Origin: DASRHK01 sp963776465 | GTDB taxonomy: Bacteria; Pseudomonadota; Gammaproteobacteria; Nevskiales; Nevskiaceae | Assembly: GCA_963776465.1 (NCBI GenBank) | Contig: CAVZMV010000002.1 | Span: forward strand, 2,790,001 to 2,854,000 | DNA length: 64,000 bases | Direction of reading: 5' to 3' | In this document: positions 34,171 to 44,791 of the stretch, piece by piece | How positions within the stretch are numbered: the stretch's first letter is position 1 | How the letters are laid out: each line of letters opens with the position of its first letter | Program-made: the position numbers and the translations under genes | Notes under the pieces: generated by a model | Seen by the model: only the letters and a program-made list of their open reading frames with translations | Told to the model about the DNA's origin: nothing | Databases searched by the model: none

Positions 34171-35420
34171 CGGTGCTGGCTCGCGGCGGCGACCGTCAGG
34201 AACGAGCCGGTCACCAGAATCCGGTCTTCGGATCCTGCGCTAGCCCGCGCTGCCGCGATAGCCTCGGCGACGCTGGCATGACACCCGCCTTGCAACCCAG
34301 CCGTGGAAGCCCTCGCGGACAGCTCCTGCGCCGAGAGCCCGCGCGGCGGCGGCAGGCTCGCGAAGCGTGTCGTCCCGACCAGGGGCGCGAGCATCCCGCA
34401 GAACGATTCGACCGGCTTGTCGCGCAGCATTCCCAACACGAGGTGGATCCGTCCTGCTATCGATTCGGCTTTGAGATTTTCGACGAGAACTGCCGCCGCC
34501 TCAACATTGTGCGCGACGTCGAGGATGAATTGTTTGCGACGCTCGAAGCGCCCAGGCAGCGACAGCGCCGGCAGCGCTGCTCGGATCGCGGCGTCCGGCA
34601 CTGGCAACTGCGCCTGCAGCGACTCGACCGCAGCGATAACGCCGGCGGCGTTGCGCAGCTGCGCCACGCCACTCAAGCCCGGCATCGGCAGCTCCGCGAT
34701 GCCGCGATCACGGCCCCACCAGCGCCAGCCGGTCGCCGATGCTTCATAGCCAAAATCCCGGGAGAACACCTGCATTAACGCCTTCCGGTCGGCGGCAGCA
34801 GCGACGACGCTGCGCGGAGGATCTGCTTCCACGCAGATCGCAGGACGACCCGGACGCAGGATGCCGGCTTTCTCCGCGCCGATGCTCTCGCGATCCGGGC
34901 CCAGCCAGTCGGTGTGGTCCAGGCCGATGTTGGTGATGACGGCGCAGTCGGGATCGACGATGTTCACGGCGTCGAGCCGTCCACCCAAACCTACTTCGAG
35001 CACCTGCACGTCGACGCGCGCCTGCTGGAACAGCCAGAGTGCCGCGAGGGTGCCGTACTCGAAATACGTCAGCGATTCGTCTCCCCTGACCAGCTCGATC
35101 TGGCCAAACGCGCGGCACAGCGCGTCATCGGCGACCGGCGCCCCGTCGATCCAGATGCGCTCGTTGTAGCGCAGGAGGTGTGGCGAGGTGTAAAGGCCCA
35201 CCCGGTATCCCGCGCTCCGGTAGATCAGCGCCGCCAGCGTGGCGCTGGAGCCCTTGCCGTTGGTGCCGGCGACGGTCAGCGTGCGCACGCCTGTCCCCGG
35301 CAATCCGAGTCGTGCAGCGACACGCTGCACGCGCTCGAGGCCAAGGTCGATGCCGCGGGGATGAAGCTGCTCCTGCCAGGCCAGCCATTGCGCCAGCCCC
35401 CACTCCGGACGTGGCTTCAA
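34167..35420 (-). CDS. folC: Folylpolyglutamate synthase / dihydrofolate synthase
   Basis: Adds glutamate to dihydropteroate and to reduced folates. P-loop TVAGTNGKGSS, then YTSPHLLRYNERI, the Mur-ligase-type EVGLGGRLDAVNIV and TNIGLDHTDWLG, and the C-terminal FILDVAHNVEA. 417 residues from TTG 35420, which overlaps the accD stop (TTGA); no other start fits, and the N-terminus LKPRPEWGLAQWLAWQEQ resembles family members. Folate is needed by purF-pathway enzymes, which fits the operon. Confidence 0.94.
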   Translation of the reverse strand: MKPRPEWGLAQWLAWQEQLHPRGIDLGLERVQRVAARLGLPGTGVRTLTVAGTNGKGSSATLAALIYRSAGYRVGLYTSPHLLRYNERIWIDGAPVADDALCRAFGQIELVRGDESLTYFEYGTLAALWLFQQARVDVQVLEVGLGGRLDAVNIVDPDCAVITNIGLDHTDWLGPDRESIGAEKAGILRPGRPAICVEADPPRSVVAAAADRKALMQVFSRDFGYEASATGWRWWGRDRGIAELPMPGLSGVAQLRNAAGVIAAVESLQAQLPVPDAAIRAALPALSLPGRFERRKQFILDVAHNVEAAAVLVENLKAESIAGRIHLVLGMLRDKPVESFCGMLAPLVGTTRFASLPPPRGLSAQELSARASTAGLQGGCHASVAEAIAAARASAGSEDRILVTGSFLTVAAASQHR

Positions 35421-36274
35421 CCCTGCCCGTGCGTCAGCATGGCGAGCAGCCGGTGGATCTTCTCGCGCATCTCGCGACGGTCCACGATCATGTCGATGTG
35501 ACCGTGCTCCAGCAGGAACTCCGCGCGCTGGAAGCCTTCCGGCAGCTTCTGGCGCACGGTCTGCTCGATGACGCGCGGACCGGCGAAGCCGATCAGCGCC
35601 TTGGGCTCGGCGATGTTGATGTCGCCGAGCATCGCCAGGCTCGCCGACACGCCGCCCATGGTCGGATGCGTCAGCACAGAGATGAACGGCAGCCCGCGCT
35701 CCGACAGCCGCGCCAGCGCCGCGCTGGTCTTGGACATCTGGAACAGGGAGAACAGGGATTCCTGCATGCGTGCCCCACCGCTTGCGGAGAAGCAGACCAG
35801 GGGGATGCCGCGCTCGATGCAGACGTTGACGCCTCGCACGAATTTCTCGCCGACGACGCTGCCCATCGATCCACCCATGAATCCGAACTCGAACACCGCG
35901 CACACCAGCGGCAGCTCCATCAGCTGGCCGCGGATGACGATCAGCGCGTCCTTCTCGCCGGTGTCCTCCTGCGCCTCGCCGATGCGCTCGGTGTACTTGC
36001 GGGTGTCCTTGAACTTGAGCGGGTCCAGCGGCCCCAGGCCGGCGGCGATCTCCTCGCGCGGCTCGGGGTCGAGGAAATGCTGCAGCCGGGCGCGGGCCGA
36101 GATCGTGCGATGCATGCCGCACTTGGGGCACACCTCGAGCGTGCGCTCGACCTCGGCGCGATAGAGCACGCTCTGGCAGCTCTCACACTTGGTCCACAGG
36201 CCTTCGGGCACGTTGCGACGCCGCGCGCCTGAGCGCAGCAGCTGCGAACCCGCGATCTTGTCGAGCCAGCTCAT
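35417..36274 (-). CDS. accD: Acetyl-CoA carboxylase carboxyltransferase subunit beta
   Basis: Transfers CO2 from biotin to acetyl-CoA in the first step of fatty-acid synthesis. 285 residues with a zinc ribbon: Cys30, Cys33, Cys49 and Cys52 (CESC...CPKC), then the carboxyltransferase domain with GARMQES, LTHPTMGGVSAS and GFAGPRVIEQTVRQKLP. Zn-ribbon mRNA binding allows autoregulation in E. coli. Lies 24 bases after trpA and overlaps folC. Confidence 0.96.
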   Translation of the reverse strand: MSWLDKIAGSQLLRSGARRRNVPEGLWTKCESCQSVLYRAEVERTLEVCPKCGMHRTISARARLQHFLDPEPREEIAAGLGPLDPLKFKDTRKYTERIGEAQEDTGEKDALIVIRGQLMELPLVCAVFEFGFMGGSMGSVVGEKFVRGVNVCIERGIPLVCFSASGGARMQESLFSLFQMSKTSAALARLSERGLPFISVLTHPTMGGVSASLAMLGDINIAEPKALIGFAGPRVIEQTVRQKLPEGFQRAEFLLEHGHIDMIVDRREMREKIHRLLAMLTHGQG

Positions 36275-36298
36275 GAAAGGGCGCGCGCGCTCATGGGA

Positions 36299-37108
36299 CT
36301 AATTTAACCCATCCAGCGCGGCGCGCAGGCCAGCAAGCTTCGCGCCAAGGATTCCTGGCAGCCGCTCCGGCGCGTCCTGGTGCTGCTCGATCTCGGAGAC
36401 CAGCGCGCTGCCCACGACGACGCCATCGGCGATCCTGCCCACCGCCTTGGCGCTCGCGGCGTCGCGGATGCCGAAGCCGACCGCCACCGGCAGGCCCGAA
36501 TGCTTGCGGATGACTTCCAGCTTGCGCTCGACGTCGGCGACGTCCAGCGTCGCGGCACCCGTTACCCCTTTGAGGGACACGTAATACAGGTAGCCGCTGG
36601 CGTGCTGGGCGATGGTGGCGATGCGCGCGGGCGAGCTGGTAGGTGCCAGCAGGAAGATTGCATCGAGACCTTCGGCGCGAAGCAGCGGCACGTGCTCCGG
36701 CGCCTCTTCGGCCGCGAGATCCACCGTGAGCACGCCATCGACACCGGCTTCGCGCGCCCGCCGTGCGAACGCCGCAACGCCGCGCGTCTCGATCGGATTC
36801 AGATAACCCATCAGCACGACCGGAGTGTCGCCGTCGGTGCGCCGGAACTCGGTGACCATCTCCAGCACGCGCCACAAGCCGGTGCCGTGGCGGAGCGCAC
36901 GCTCGCACGCCAGCTGGATCACCGGACCGTCGGCCATCGGGTCGGAGAACGGCACGCCGATCTCCAGCACGTCGGCGCCCGCTGCGGCCAGCGCATGCAG
37001 CATCGGCACGGTCGCGCCCGGCGACGGATCGCCCGCGGTGATGTAAGGGATCAGCGCCTTGCGACGAGCCTTCTTCAGCGCAGCGAACCGGTCGGAGATC
37101 CGCGTCAC
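36299..37108 (-). CDS. trpA: Tryptophan synthase alpha subunit
   Basis: Splits indole-3-glycerol phosphate to indole, which is channelled to TrpB. Motifs: IPYITAGDPS, the catalytic glutamate and aspartate in LEIGVPFSDPMADGP, and the phosphate-binding VGFGIRDAASAKAV. GTG 37108 overlaps the stop of the DHFR-like gene (GTGA); 269 residues. A DHFR-like gene between trpB and trpA is unusual and separates the pair by about 520 bases. Confidence 0.95.
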   Translation of the reverse strand: MTRISDRFAALKKARRKALIPYITAGDPSPGATVPMLHALAAAGADVLEIGVPFSDPMADGPVIQLACERALRHGTGLWRVLEMVTEFRRTDGDTPVVLMGYLNPIETRGVAAFARRAREAGVDGVLTVDLAAEEAPEHVPLLRAEGLDAIFLLAPTSSPARIATIAQHASGYLYYVSLKGVTGAATLDVADVERKLEVIRKHSGLPVAVGFGIRDAASAKAVGRIADGVVVGSALVSEIEQHQDAPERLPGILGAKLAGLRAALDGLN

Positions 37109-37632
37109 TTCTGTCTCGGCGTGAATTCCACCTGGTAGTGCAGCATCACCAGCCCGGTGTCGAAGCTGCGGGTGTCCTTGAGCTTGAGCTTGACGTCGTG
37201 CATGAGCCCGCCGAACAGCGGAATCCCCTGCCCGAGCGCGATCGGATGCACCGCCACCATCACGTCGTCGATCAGCCCTGCTTGCGCGAACTGCCCGCAG
37301 ACGTCGCTGCCGCCGAACAGCCACGCGTGCTTGATGCCTTCGCTCACCATCTTCACGCGCAGCGCCGCCGCGTCGCCCGCGAAGAAGGTGACGTTGGGCG
37401 CATCGGCGGGAAGCGTCGCGTGCGAGAGCACGTAATGCGGCTTGGCGGGATTGAGCGCCTCGCCCATCTCGAGCAACAGCTCGTAGCAGCGGCGGCCCAT
37501 GATCACGGCGTCCACCGAATGCACGAACTCGCTCATGCCGTAGTCCTGGTCGGTGAAGCACCAGTCGAAGCTGTGGTCCGGACGAGCGATGAAGCCGTCG
37601 ATGCTGGTGGCCAGCTGCAATGTGACCTTCAC
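37105..37632 (-). CDS. Dihydrofolate-reductase-family (RibD C-terminal-like) protein
   Basis: A 175-residue single-domain reductase fold: MKVTLQLATSIDGFIARPD, then VIMGRRCYELL (NADPH-binding), WLFGGSDVCGQFAQAGLIDDVMVAVHP and the terminal HYQVEF. Family members resemble RibD C-terminal or YyaP/YwjB proteins and usually have unknown substrates. GTG start overlaps the trpB stop (GTGA) and its own stop overlaps trpA, so it is translated as a full part of the trp operon. No link to tryptophan synthesis is established; insertion into the operon is inferred from comparison with the usual trpFBA order. Confidence 0.9.
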   Translation of the reverse strand: MKVTLQLATSIDGFIARPDHSFDWCFTDQDYGMSEFVHSVDAVIMGRRCYELLLEMGEALNPAKPHYVLSHATLPADAPNVTFFAGDAAALRVKMVSEGIKHAWLFGGSDVCGQFAQAGLIDDVMVAVHPIALGQGIPLFGGLMHDVKLKLKDTRSFDTGLVMLHYQVEFTPRQK

Positions 37633-38828
37633 GTCAGGGAGATTCCTTCCAGTTTTGCGATCGAGAAAATGTCCTTGTCACCGCGACCGGAGAGATTGAC
37701 CACGATCATCTGTTCCGGCTTCATCGTCGGCGCAAGGAGCTTGGCGTGGGCAACCGCGTGCGCCGACTCCAGCGCCGGCAGGATGCCTTCGACACGCGTC
37801 AGCTCGTGGAACGCCGCGAGCGCCGCGTCGTCGTTGACGGCGACGTACTCGACCCGGCCACTGTCCTTGAGCCACGCGTGCTCGGGCCCGACGCCCGGGT
37901 AATCAAGGCCCGCCGAGATCGAGTGCGTCGGCAGGATCTGGCCGTCGTCGTCGGCCATCACGTACGTGCGATTGCCATGCAGCACGCCGGAGCGTCCCGC
38001 GGACAGCGGCGCCGCATGGTCCGGCGTGCCGATGCCGCGACCGCCGGCCTCGACGCCGATCATCCGCACTTCCTTGTGGTCGATGAACGGGTGGAACAAC
38101 CCGATGGCGTTGGAGCCGCCGCCGACACAGGCGACGAGCGCGTCGGGCTTGCGGCCGGCCTGTGAGAACGCCTGGTCGAGCACCTCGCGGCCGATGACGC
38201 ACTGGAAATCACGCACCAGCATCGGATACGGATGCGGCCCGGCGACGGTGCCGATCACGTAGAAGGTGTCGTCGACGTTGGTGACCCAGTCGCGCAGCGC
38301 TTCGTTCAGCGCGTCCTTGAGCGTGCGCGTGCCGCTGGTGACCGGCACGACCTCGGCGCCGAGCAGCTTCATCCGGAACACGTTCGGCGACTGGCGCTGC
38401 ACGTCCTCGCTGCCCATGTAGACGACGCATTTCAAGCCGAGGCGGGCGGCGATGGTCGCGCTGGCGACGCCGTGCTGTCCTGCGCCGGTCTCGGCAATGA
38501 TGCGCGTCTTCCCCAGGTGCTTCGCCAGCAGCGCCTGGCCGACAGTGTTGTTGATCTTGTGCGCGCCGGTGTGATTGAGGTCCTCGCGCTTGAGCCAGAT
38601 CTGCGCCCCGCCCCACTTCCGGGTCAGGCGCTCCGCGTGGTACAGCGGCGACGGCCGGCCCACGTAATGCTTGAGATCGGCGTCGAGCTCGGCCTGGAAC
38701 GCCGGGTCGTTCTTGAGCCGCGCGTACGCCTCGCTGAGCTGGCGCAGCGGCTCCATGAGCGTCTCGGCGACGAACTGGCCGCCGTACGGCCCGAAGTGGC
38801 CGCGGACATCAGGCAAGTCGTACTTCAT
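37629..38828 (-). CDS. trpB: Tryptophan synthase beta subunit
   Basis: Condenses indole with serine using PLP. The 399 residues contain GRPSPLYHAERLT, the PLP lysine in AHKINNTVGQ, ETGAGQHGVA and the phosphate-binding GGGSNAIG. ATG overlaps the trpF stop (ATGA). Standard TrpB1 length. Confidence 0.97.
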   Translation of the reverse strand: MKYDLPDVRGHFGPYGGQFVAETLMEPLRQLSEAYARLKNDPAFQAELDADLKHYVGRPSPLYHAERLTRKWGGAQIWLKREDLNHTGAHKINNTVGQALLAKHLGKTRIIAETGAGQHGVASATIAARLGLKCVVYMGSEDVQRQSPNVFRMKLLGAEVVPVTSGTRTLKDALNEALRDWVTNVDDTFYVIGTVAGPHPYPMLVRDFQCVIGREVLDQAFSQAGRKPDALVACVGGGSNAIGLFHPFIDHKEVRMIGVEAGGRGIGTPDHAAPLSAGRSGVLHGNRTYVMADDDGQILPTHSISAGLDYPGVGPEHAWLKDSGRVEYVAVNDDAALAAFHELTRVEGILPALESAHAVAHAKLLAPTMKPEQMIVVNLSGRGDKDIFSIAKLEGISLT

Positions 38829-39451
38829 GCGTTATCGGCGGCCCTGACGGAATTCACGAAGGCGCGCATTTTCGCAGAATCCTTCACCCCGGGGGCGCTC
38901 TCGATGCCGCTGGAAACGTCGACACCGAAAGGCTTCACGCGGGCGATGGCGGCGCCGACGTTGTCGGGATCCAGCCCGCCAGCGAGCACGAGCGGCTTGT
39001 CGACCGCGGTGACGGCGTCCCAGTCGAAGCGCTGGCCGGTGCCACCCAGGCCGCCAGCCGCATGGCTGTCGAGCAGCAGCGCGATCGCGTCTGCATGCCG
39101 GCTCGCCGCCGACGCAAGGTCGTGTGTGCCATCCATCGAAACGGCCTTCATGTAGGGCACGCCGAAACTCGCGCAGAACTGCGCGTCCTCGCCGCCATGG
39201 AACTGCAGCACGTCGGGCTGCAGATCGAGGATCGACGCCTGGACGAACGCACGATCGGCGTCCTGGAACAACGCCACGACGCGGACCGATGCGGGCAAAC
39301 CCCGGCGCAGCTCGGCGGCGCGAGCGGCAGTCACCACGCGCGGACTTCTGGCAACCAGCACGAAGCCCACCGCGTCGACGCCGAGCTGCCCCGCGATCGC
39401 AAGATCCTCGCCGCGGGTCATGCCGCAGAACTTGATGCGCGTGCGCTTCAC
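38825..39451 (-). CDS. trpF: Phosphoribosylanthranilate isomerase
   Basis: Amadori rearrangement in tryptophan synthesis. 208 residues from GTG 39451 (KRTRIKFCGMT), whose catalytic cysteine is in KFCGMT and the matching aspartate in DVSSGIE. LQFHGGED is the family's phosphate-site neighbour. The GTG shares one base with the truA stop. Stand-alone trpF upstream of trpBA is the Pseudomonas arrangement. Confidence 0.95.
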   Translation of the reverse strand: MKRTRIKFCGMTRGEDLAIAGQLGVDAVGFVLVARSPRVVTAARAAELRRGLPASVRVVALFQDADRAFVQASILDLQPDVLQFHGGEDAQFCASFGVPYMKAVSMDGTHDLASAASRHADAIALLLDSHAAGGLGGTGQRFDWDAVTAVDKPLVLAGGLDPDNVGAAIARVKPFGVDVSSGIESAPGVKDSAKMRAFVNSVRAADNA

Positions 39452-40233
39452 TACGGGAACCAGGGTGCCGGCGGCGCGGGGATCGCGAATTCTGCGGGAT
39501 ATTCCGGGCCCACGAAATACAGGCCGCATCCGGGAACCGTCATGCCGGCCTGGGTGCGATCGCGGGCCTCGAGAACTTCGCGAGCCCAGCCCACCGGACG
39601 GCGTCCCTGACCGATCTCCGCGAGGACGCCGGTGATGTTGCGCACCATGTGATGCAGGAAGGCGTTGCCGACGACGTCGATGACGATGAAATCGCCGACG
39701 CGCTGCACGTCGATGCGATCCAGGCGCCGCATCGGCGTTCGCGACTGGCATTGCGAATCCCGGAATGCCGAGAAGTCGTGCTCACCGACCAGAGCCTGGG
39801 CCGCGGCATGCATCGGCGCCGCATCCAATGGATGGATCCACCACGCAGTGCGCCCTTCGAGCAGCGCCGAGCGGGCGCGATGGTTGTGGATCACATAGCG
39901 GTAGCTGCGACGCACCGCCGAGAAGCGCGCATGGAACGCCTCGCTCACGGCCTGCACCCAGCGCAGGCTGACGTCCGGGGGCAGATTGCTGTTGACACCC
40001 AGCGTCCAGGCGTAGGCGCTGCGCTGCGCGGGCGAATCGAAATGGATCACCTGCTGCAGGGCGTGCACGCCGGCGTCGGTGCGACCAGCGGCGTTGGCCA
40101 CGACGGCGTGGTCCGCGACCCGGGAAAGCGCGGTCTCCAGCGTCTGCTGGACGCTGCGCGTCTCCCCGCCCTGGAACTGCCAGCCGGAGTAGGCGCCGCC
40201 CAAATACTCGAGGCCGGCGCACCACCGGGTCAT
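39451..40233 (-). CDS. truA: tRNA pseudouridine(38-40) synthase
   Basis: Modifies uridines 38-40 in the anticodon arm. 260 residues, catalytic aspartate in GRTDAGVHA, RRSYRYVIHN and FLHHMVRNI near the C-terminus. Between fimV and trpF, the normal order. ATG 40233 lies 34 bases after the fimV stop. Confidence 0.96.
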   Translation of the reverse strand: MTRWCAGLEYLGGAYSGWQFQGGETRSVQQTLETALSRVADHAVVANAAGRTDAGVHALQQVIHFDSPAQRSAYAWTLGVNSNLPPDVSLRWVQAVSEAFHARFSAVRRSYRYVIHNHRARSALLEGRTAWWIHPLDAAPMHAAAQALVGEHDFSAFRDSQCQSRTPMRRLDRIDVQRVGDFIVIDVVGNAFLHHMVRNITGVLAEIGQGRRPVGWAREVLEARDRTQAGMTVPGCGLYFVGPEYPAEFAIPAPPAPWFP

Positions 40234-40267
40234 GACGGAAAATCGGTGAACGGAATGAGCGGTGTCG

Positions 40268-42577
40268 CTACGCCGGCAGCTTGCGCATCAGCTCTTCGGC
40301 GGCTTGTTTTTGCTCGCTGGAGCCCTGCTGGACTACTTCGCTCAGCAATCCCTTGGCCATGTCGTTGTCGCCCAGGTCGATGTAGGCGCGCGCAAGATCC
40401 AGCTTGGTGGTCGCCTCGTCGCCGCCGAGCGCGGGATCGTCCAGGTTGACGCGGCTTTCCAGATCGACGCCGGCGTCGCCGCCGCCCATCGCCGAGCCGC
40501 CGACCGGCGCGGGCTCGATCGACGTATTGAAGTCCAGCGGCTCGAGGTCGAAGGGGATCGACGCGGCGGCCGGCGGCGGTGGTGCCGGCGCGGGCCGGGA
40601 CTCGGAGCGTGGTGGCGCATGCGCGGTTTCGCCGGCAGGTGCTCCCGCTCCCTGCGTCTGGGCCTTGCCGCTGCCGCCGAACAACGCGTCGTTCGGGAAC
40701 AGCTGACGCCCGAGCACGGCGATCTTTTCCCATCCTGCAGGATCAAGCCGCTCCTTGAGGGAGCGCGCGGTCTCCATGAACTCCGGCCCGCGGTTGGCTG
40801 AGAAATAGGCCTCCGCGAGCTTGGTGCGCACATCGGTGCGCCCAGGGTCGCGCGTGATGGCCTGCGTCAGCAGCAGGATTGCTTCGTCGTACAGGCCGTA
40901 TGCGAGATGGAAATCGGCTTCTGCCAGAGCATCGCCGCCCTCCAGGTCGATCTGCCGGGTCTCGGTCAGCGCCGTGTCGACGAAAGACGGCGCGGCTGCG
41001 GCAGGTGTCGCCGCGGCGGCGGTTGCCGCAGCCGTCGTCGCAGCGGCAGCGGCCATCGGCTCCGGGAAAATCGCTTCGGTCGGCTCCGGCGCAGCGGGCT
41101 CCTCGAAAATCGGCGCCGCGCGCGCCGGCGCAGGCTCTTCGCGCGCAAAGCGCGCCGGCTCGGGAGCGCGGGCCGGTGCCGTGACGGTCCGGGCGCTCGT
41201 CGGCGGCAGCGTGGCCAGGTCTGGCGTGGCGAAGTCCTCGCCGGGCGACTTGGGTCGGCGCACGAGACGCCAGATGAGCAGCGCCAGGATCAGCGCAGCG
41301 GCGATGGCCAGCACCGGGTAGAGCCAGTTGACGCCTTTCTTGCGCTTCTGCGAAAGCTCCGGCTCGGGCGGCGGCGCAGCGGCTTCCGTGGGCGTGGGTT
41401 CTGCCGACGGCGACGTGGATTCGGCGGGCGGCGCAGCAGCGGGCTCCGCCGGTGGGGTCGTGTCCGCAGGTGCGGCAGTCGACGGAGCGGGAGAAGGCGC
41501 CGCCGCCGTGGAAGGTGCTGGCGCGGGCTCGATCTTCGGCGCGGGTGCTTCAACCTTGGGCGACGGAGCGGTCTCCGTCGGTGCAGCTGCGGGCTTCTCG
41601 ACTGGCGCGATCGGCTGCAGCGCCGGCGGCTTCTCGGACGGCTTGGGCGCGACCGGCGCCTCTGCGGCCCGGGTGCGCGCCTCGGCGATGCGCGCCTTGG
41701 CGATCTGCGGATCCACGCGGCGGATCACTTCGGCGTCCGGCACGCGCAGCACGGCGCCGGGACGGAACGTGGTCATGTTGGCCCCGAACGCGGTCGGGTT
41801 CCACTGGAAGAGCGCGATGATCGCCTGCTCGACGCTGACCGACTCGTCGGGACGCAGCTTGGTGGCGACGCTCCAGGGCGTCTCGCTTTCCTTCACCGGC
41901 CCGTAGGTGCGCGGCTGCATGCTCTTGGGGGAGGACGACGACTCGCGTCCCGGCATCTCCGTCGACGGATAGCTCGACGCTGCGGGGTAGCTCGACGAGG
42001 ACGGATAGCTGGAAGGAGCGCTGCTGCCAGATCGCGGTGCTTCCGCGCTGGCGCGCGGCGGGCGTGTCCCGCCGACGTTGGCCTGCGGATACGAGCTGCC
42101 CCGGCTCTGCGTGCTTCCCATCGGCGCGGCGGACGGCGCCGGGGTACTGGTCGCGGGCGGCTGCGAAGGCGCGAACGGCGCCGGCGCTGCGCCGACGCCT
42201 TCCGGATCGAGCAGGAGCGTGTACTGGCGCAGCAGGCGGCCGCCGGCCCAGCGCACCTCCAGCAGCAGGTCGATCACCGGCTCTCGCGCGATCTTCCGGC
42301 TGGTGACGACGATGCGGGTTGGCTCCACGGCGAAGCTGAGATCCGAGAGGAACTCCAGACGCTCGGCGCCGGCGCGCGCGTATTCCTCGTTGCTGGCGAC
42401 GCGGACCTTGACGTTCTCGTCGATCACTTCGCCTGCAGCGATGCTGATCGGGATCGTCGCGGTGAGCGGCTGATTCAGCCGCGAATGCACCCTGATACCC
42501 CCGAGGCTCAGCGCCCACGCCGGCGTCAGCCAGGCGATGCAAGCGACCACAGCCAGCCAAGCTATTTTTCTGCCCAT
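40268..42577 (-). CDS. fimV: FimV/HubP-type polar scaffold protein
   Basis: A 769-residue inner-membrane protein needed for type IV pili and polar organisation in Pseudomonas and Vibrio. Signal peptide 1-23 (ending AWA), FimV N-terminal domain (LGGIRVHSRLNQPLTATIPI), a Ser/Tyr/Pro-rich stretch, a LysM domain (SETPWSVATKLRPDESVSV to GAVLRVP), a Pro/Ala/Glu-rich linker, a membrane segment (LYPVLAIAAALILALLIW), an acidic cytoplasmic region and the C-terminal FimV TPR-like module (TKLDLARAYIDLGDNDMAKGLL). ATG 42577 is chosen over one at 42610 because it starts the signal peptide. No pilus genes are in the window. Confidence 0.93.
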   Translation of the reverse strand: MGRKIAWLAVVACIAWLTPAWALSLGGIRVHSRLNQPLTATIPISIAAGEVIDENVKVRVASNEEYARAGAERLEFLSDLSFAVEPTRIVVTSRKIAREPVIDLLLEVRWAGGRLLRQYTLLLDPEGVGAAPAPFAPSQPPATSTPAPSAAPMGSTQSRGSSYPQANVGGTRPPRASAEAPRSGSSAPSSYPSSSSYPAASSYPSTEMPGRESSSSPKSMQPRTYGPVKESETPWSVATKLRPDESVSVEQAIIALFQWNPTAFGANMTTFRPGAVLRVPDAEVIRRVDPQIAKARIAEARTRAAEAPVAPKPSEKPPALQPIAPVEKPAAAPTETAPSPKVEAPAPKIEPAPAPSTAAAPSPAPSTAAPADTTPPAEPAAAPPAESTSPSAEPTPTEAAAPPPEPELSQKRKKGVNWLYPVLAIAAALILALLIWRLVRRPKSPGEDFATPDLATLPPTSARTVTAPARAPEPARFAREEPAPARAAPIFEEPAAPEPTEAIFPEPMAAAAATTAAATAAAATPAAAAPSFVDTALTETRQIDLEGGDALAEADFHLAYGLYDEAILLLTQAITRDPGRTDVRTKLAEAYFSANRGPEFMETARSLKERLDPAGWEKIAVLGRQLFPNDALFGGSGKAQTQGAGAPAGETAHAPPRSESRPAPAPPPPAAASIPFDLEPLDFNTSIEPAPVGGSAMGGGDAGVDLESRVNLDDPALGGDEATTKLDLARAYIDLGDNDMAKGLLSEVVQQGSSEQKQAAEELMRKLPA

Positions 42578-42689
42578 ACCGGTCTTGTACCCTCCGTCCG
42601 TTTTTCGCATATCTCGCTGATTATGCGTGGCCCCCGTGGACAGAAGCTTTATACCTTATCTCCCGGCGGACCGGAAGAAGATCGAGCCG

Positions 42690-43717
<1,028 letters not shown>

Positions 43718-43721
<4 letters not shown>

Positions 43722-44791
43722 GAGAGCTCCTTCACCACTGCTTCACCCATCTGCTTGGTACCAACCTTGTGTGCGCCGGGCGCCGCGATGTCGCCGGTGC
43801 GCACGCCCGACGCGAGCACGCGCTGCACCGCCGCTTCCAGCAGGTTCGCCAGATCGCCACGCTTGAGCGAGTAGCGCAGCAGCATCGCCAGCGACAGGAT
43901 CGTCGCCAGAGGATTGGCCACGTCCTTGCCGGCAATGTCCGGCGCCGAGCCATGGATCGGCTCATAAAGGCCCTGCCCCTGCGCGTTGAGCGACGCCGAC
44001 GGCAGCATGCCGATGCTGCCCGTCAGCTGCGCGGCGATGTCCGAGAGGATGTCGCCGAAGAGGTTGGACGTGACGATCACGTCGAACTGCCGAGGCGCGC
44101 GCACCAGCTGCATCGCCGCGTTGTCGACGTACAAGTGCGAGAGCGCCACGTCCGGGTAGTCCTTGCCGACGCGCACCACGACCTCGCGCCACAGCTCGGA
44201 GGACTCCAGCACGTTGGCCTTGTCCACCGAGCACAGCTTCCTGCCGCGCAGGCGCGCCGCCTCGAAGCCGGAGCGCGCGATGCGCTCGATCTCGGATTCG
44301 GAGTAGACCTCGGTGTTGTAGCCCACGCGCTGCCCGCCTTCGTCGCGGATGCCGCGCGGCTGGCCGAAATAGATGCCGCCCGTCAGCTCGCGCACGATCA
44401 GCACGTCGAGATCCGCCACCAGCTCCGCCTTGAGCGACGATGCTGAGGCCAACTCCTTGTACAGGATGGCCGGCCGCAGGTTTGCGTAGAGCCCCATGCC
44501 GGCGCGGATCGCGAGCAGTCCCCGCTCGGGGCGCTTCTCGCGCGGCAGTTGGTCGTAGCGCGGCCCTCCCACTGCGCCCAGCAGGACGGCGTCGGCCTTG
44601 CGCGCTTTCTCCAGCGTTTCCGCTGGCAGCGGCTCGCCTGTTGCATCGAAGGCGGCGCCACCGATCAGCGCGTGCTCCCACCGCGCCTGGAAACCGTGGC
44701 GCTCGCGCAAGGTGGTCATGACGCGCTCTGCCTGCGCCATCACTTCGGGCCCGATGCCGTCGCCGGGCAGGATGAGGATCTGGGCCGTCAT
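43718..44791 (-). CDS. leuB: 3-Isopropylmalate dehydrogenase
   Basis: Oxidative decarboxylation in leucine synthesis. 357 residues from ATG 44791; LPGDGIGPEVM, RELTGGIYFGQPRG, the DKANVLESSELWR segment and the VTSNLFGDILSDIAAQLTGS signature are intact. It overlaps leuD and asd by 4 bases each, so leuCDB-asd is one coupled operon. Confidence 0.96.

Noticed and set aside
37105..37632. Standard dihydrofolate reductase (folA)
   Set aside because: The sequence resembles RibD C-terminal/YyaP proteins and lacks the FolA pattern.
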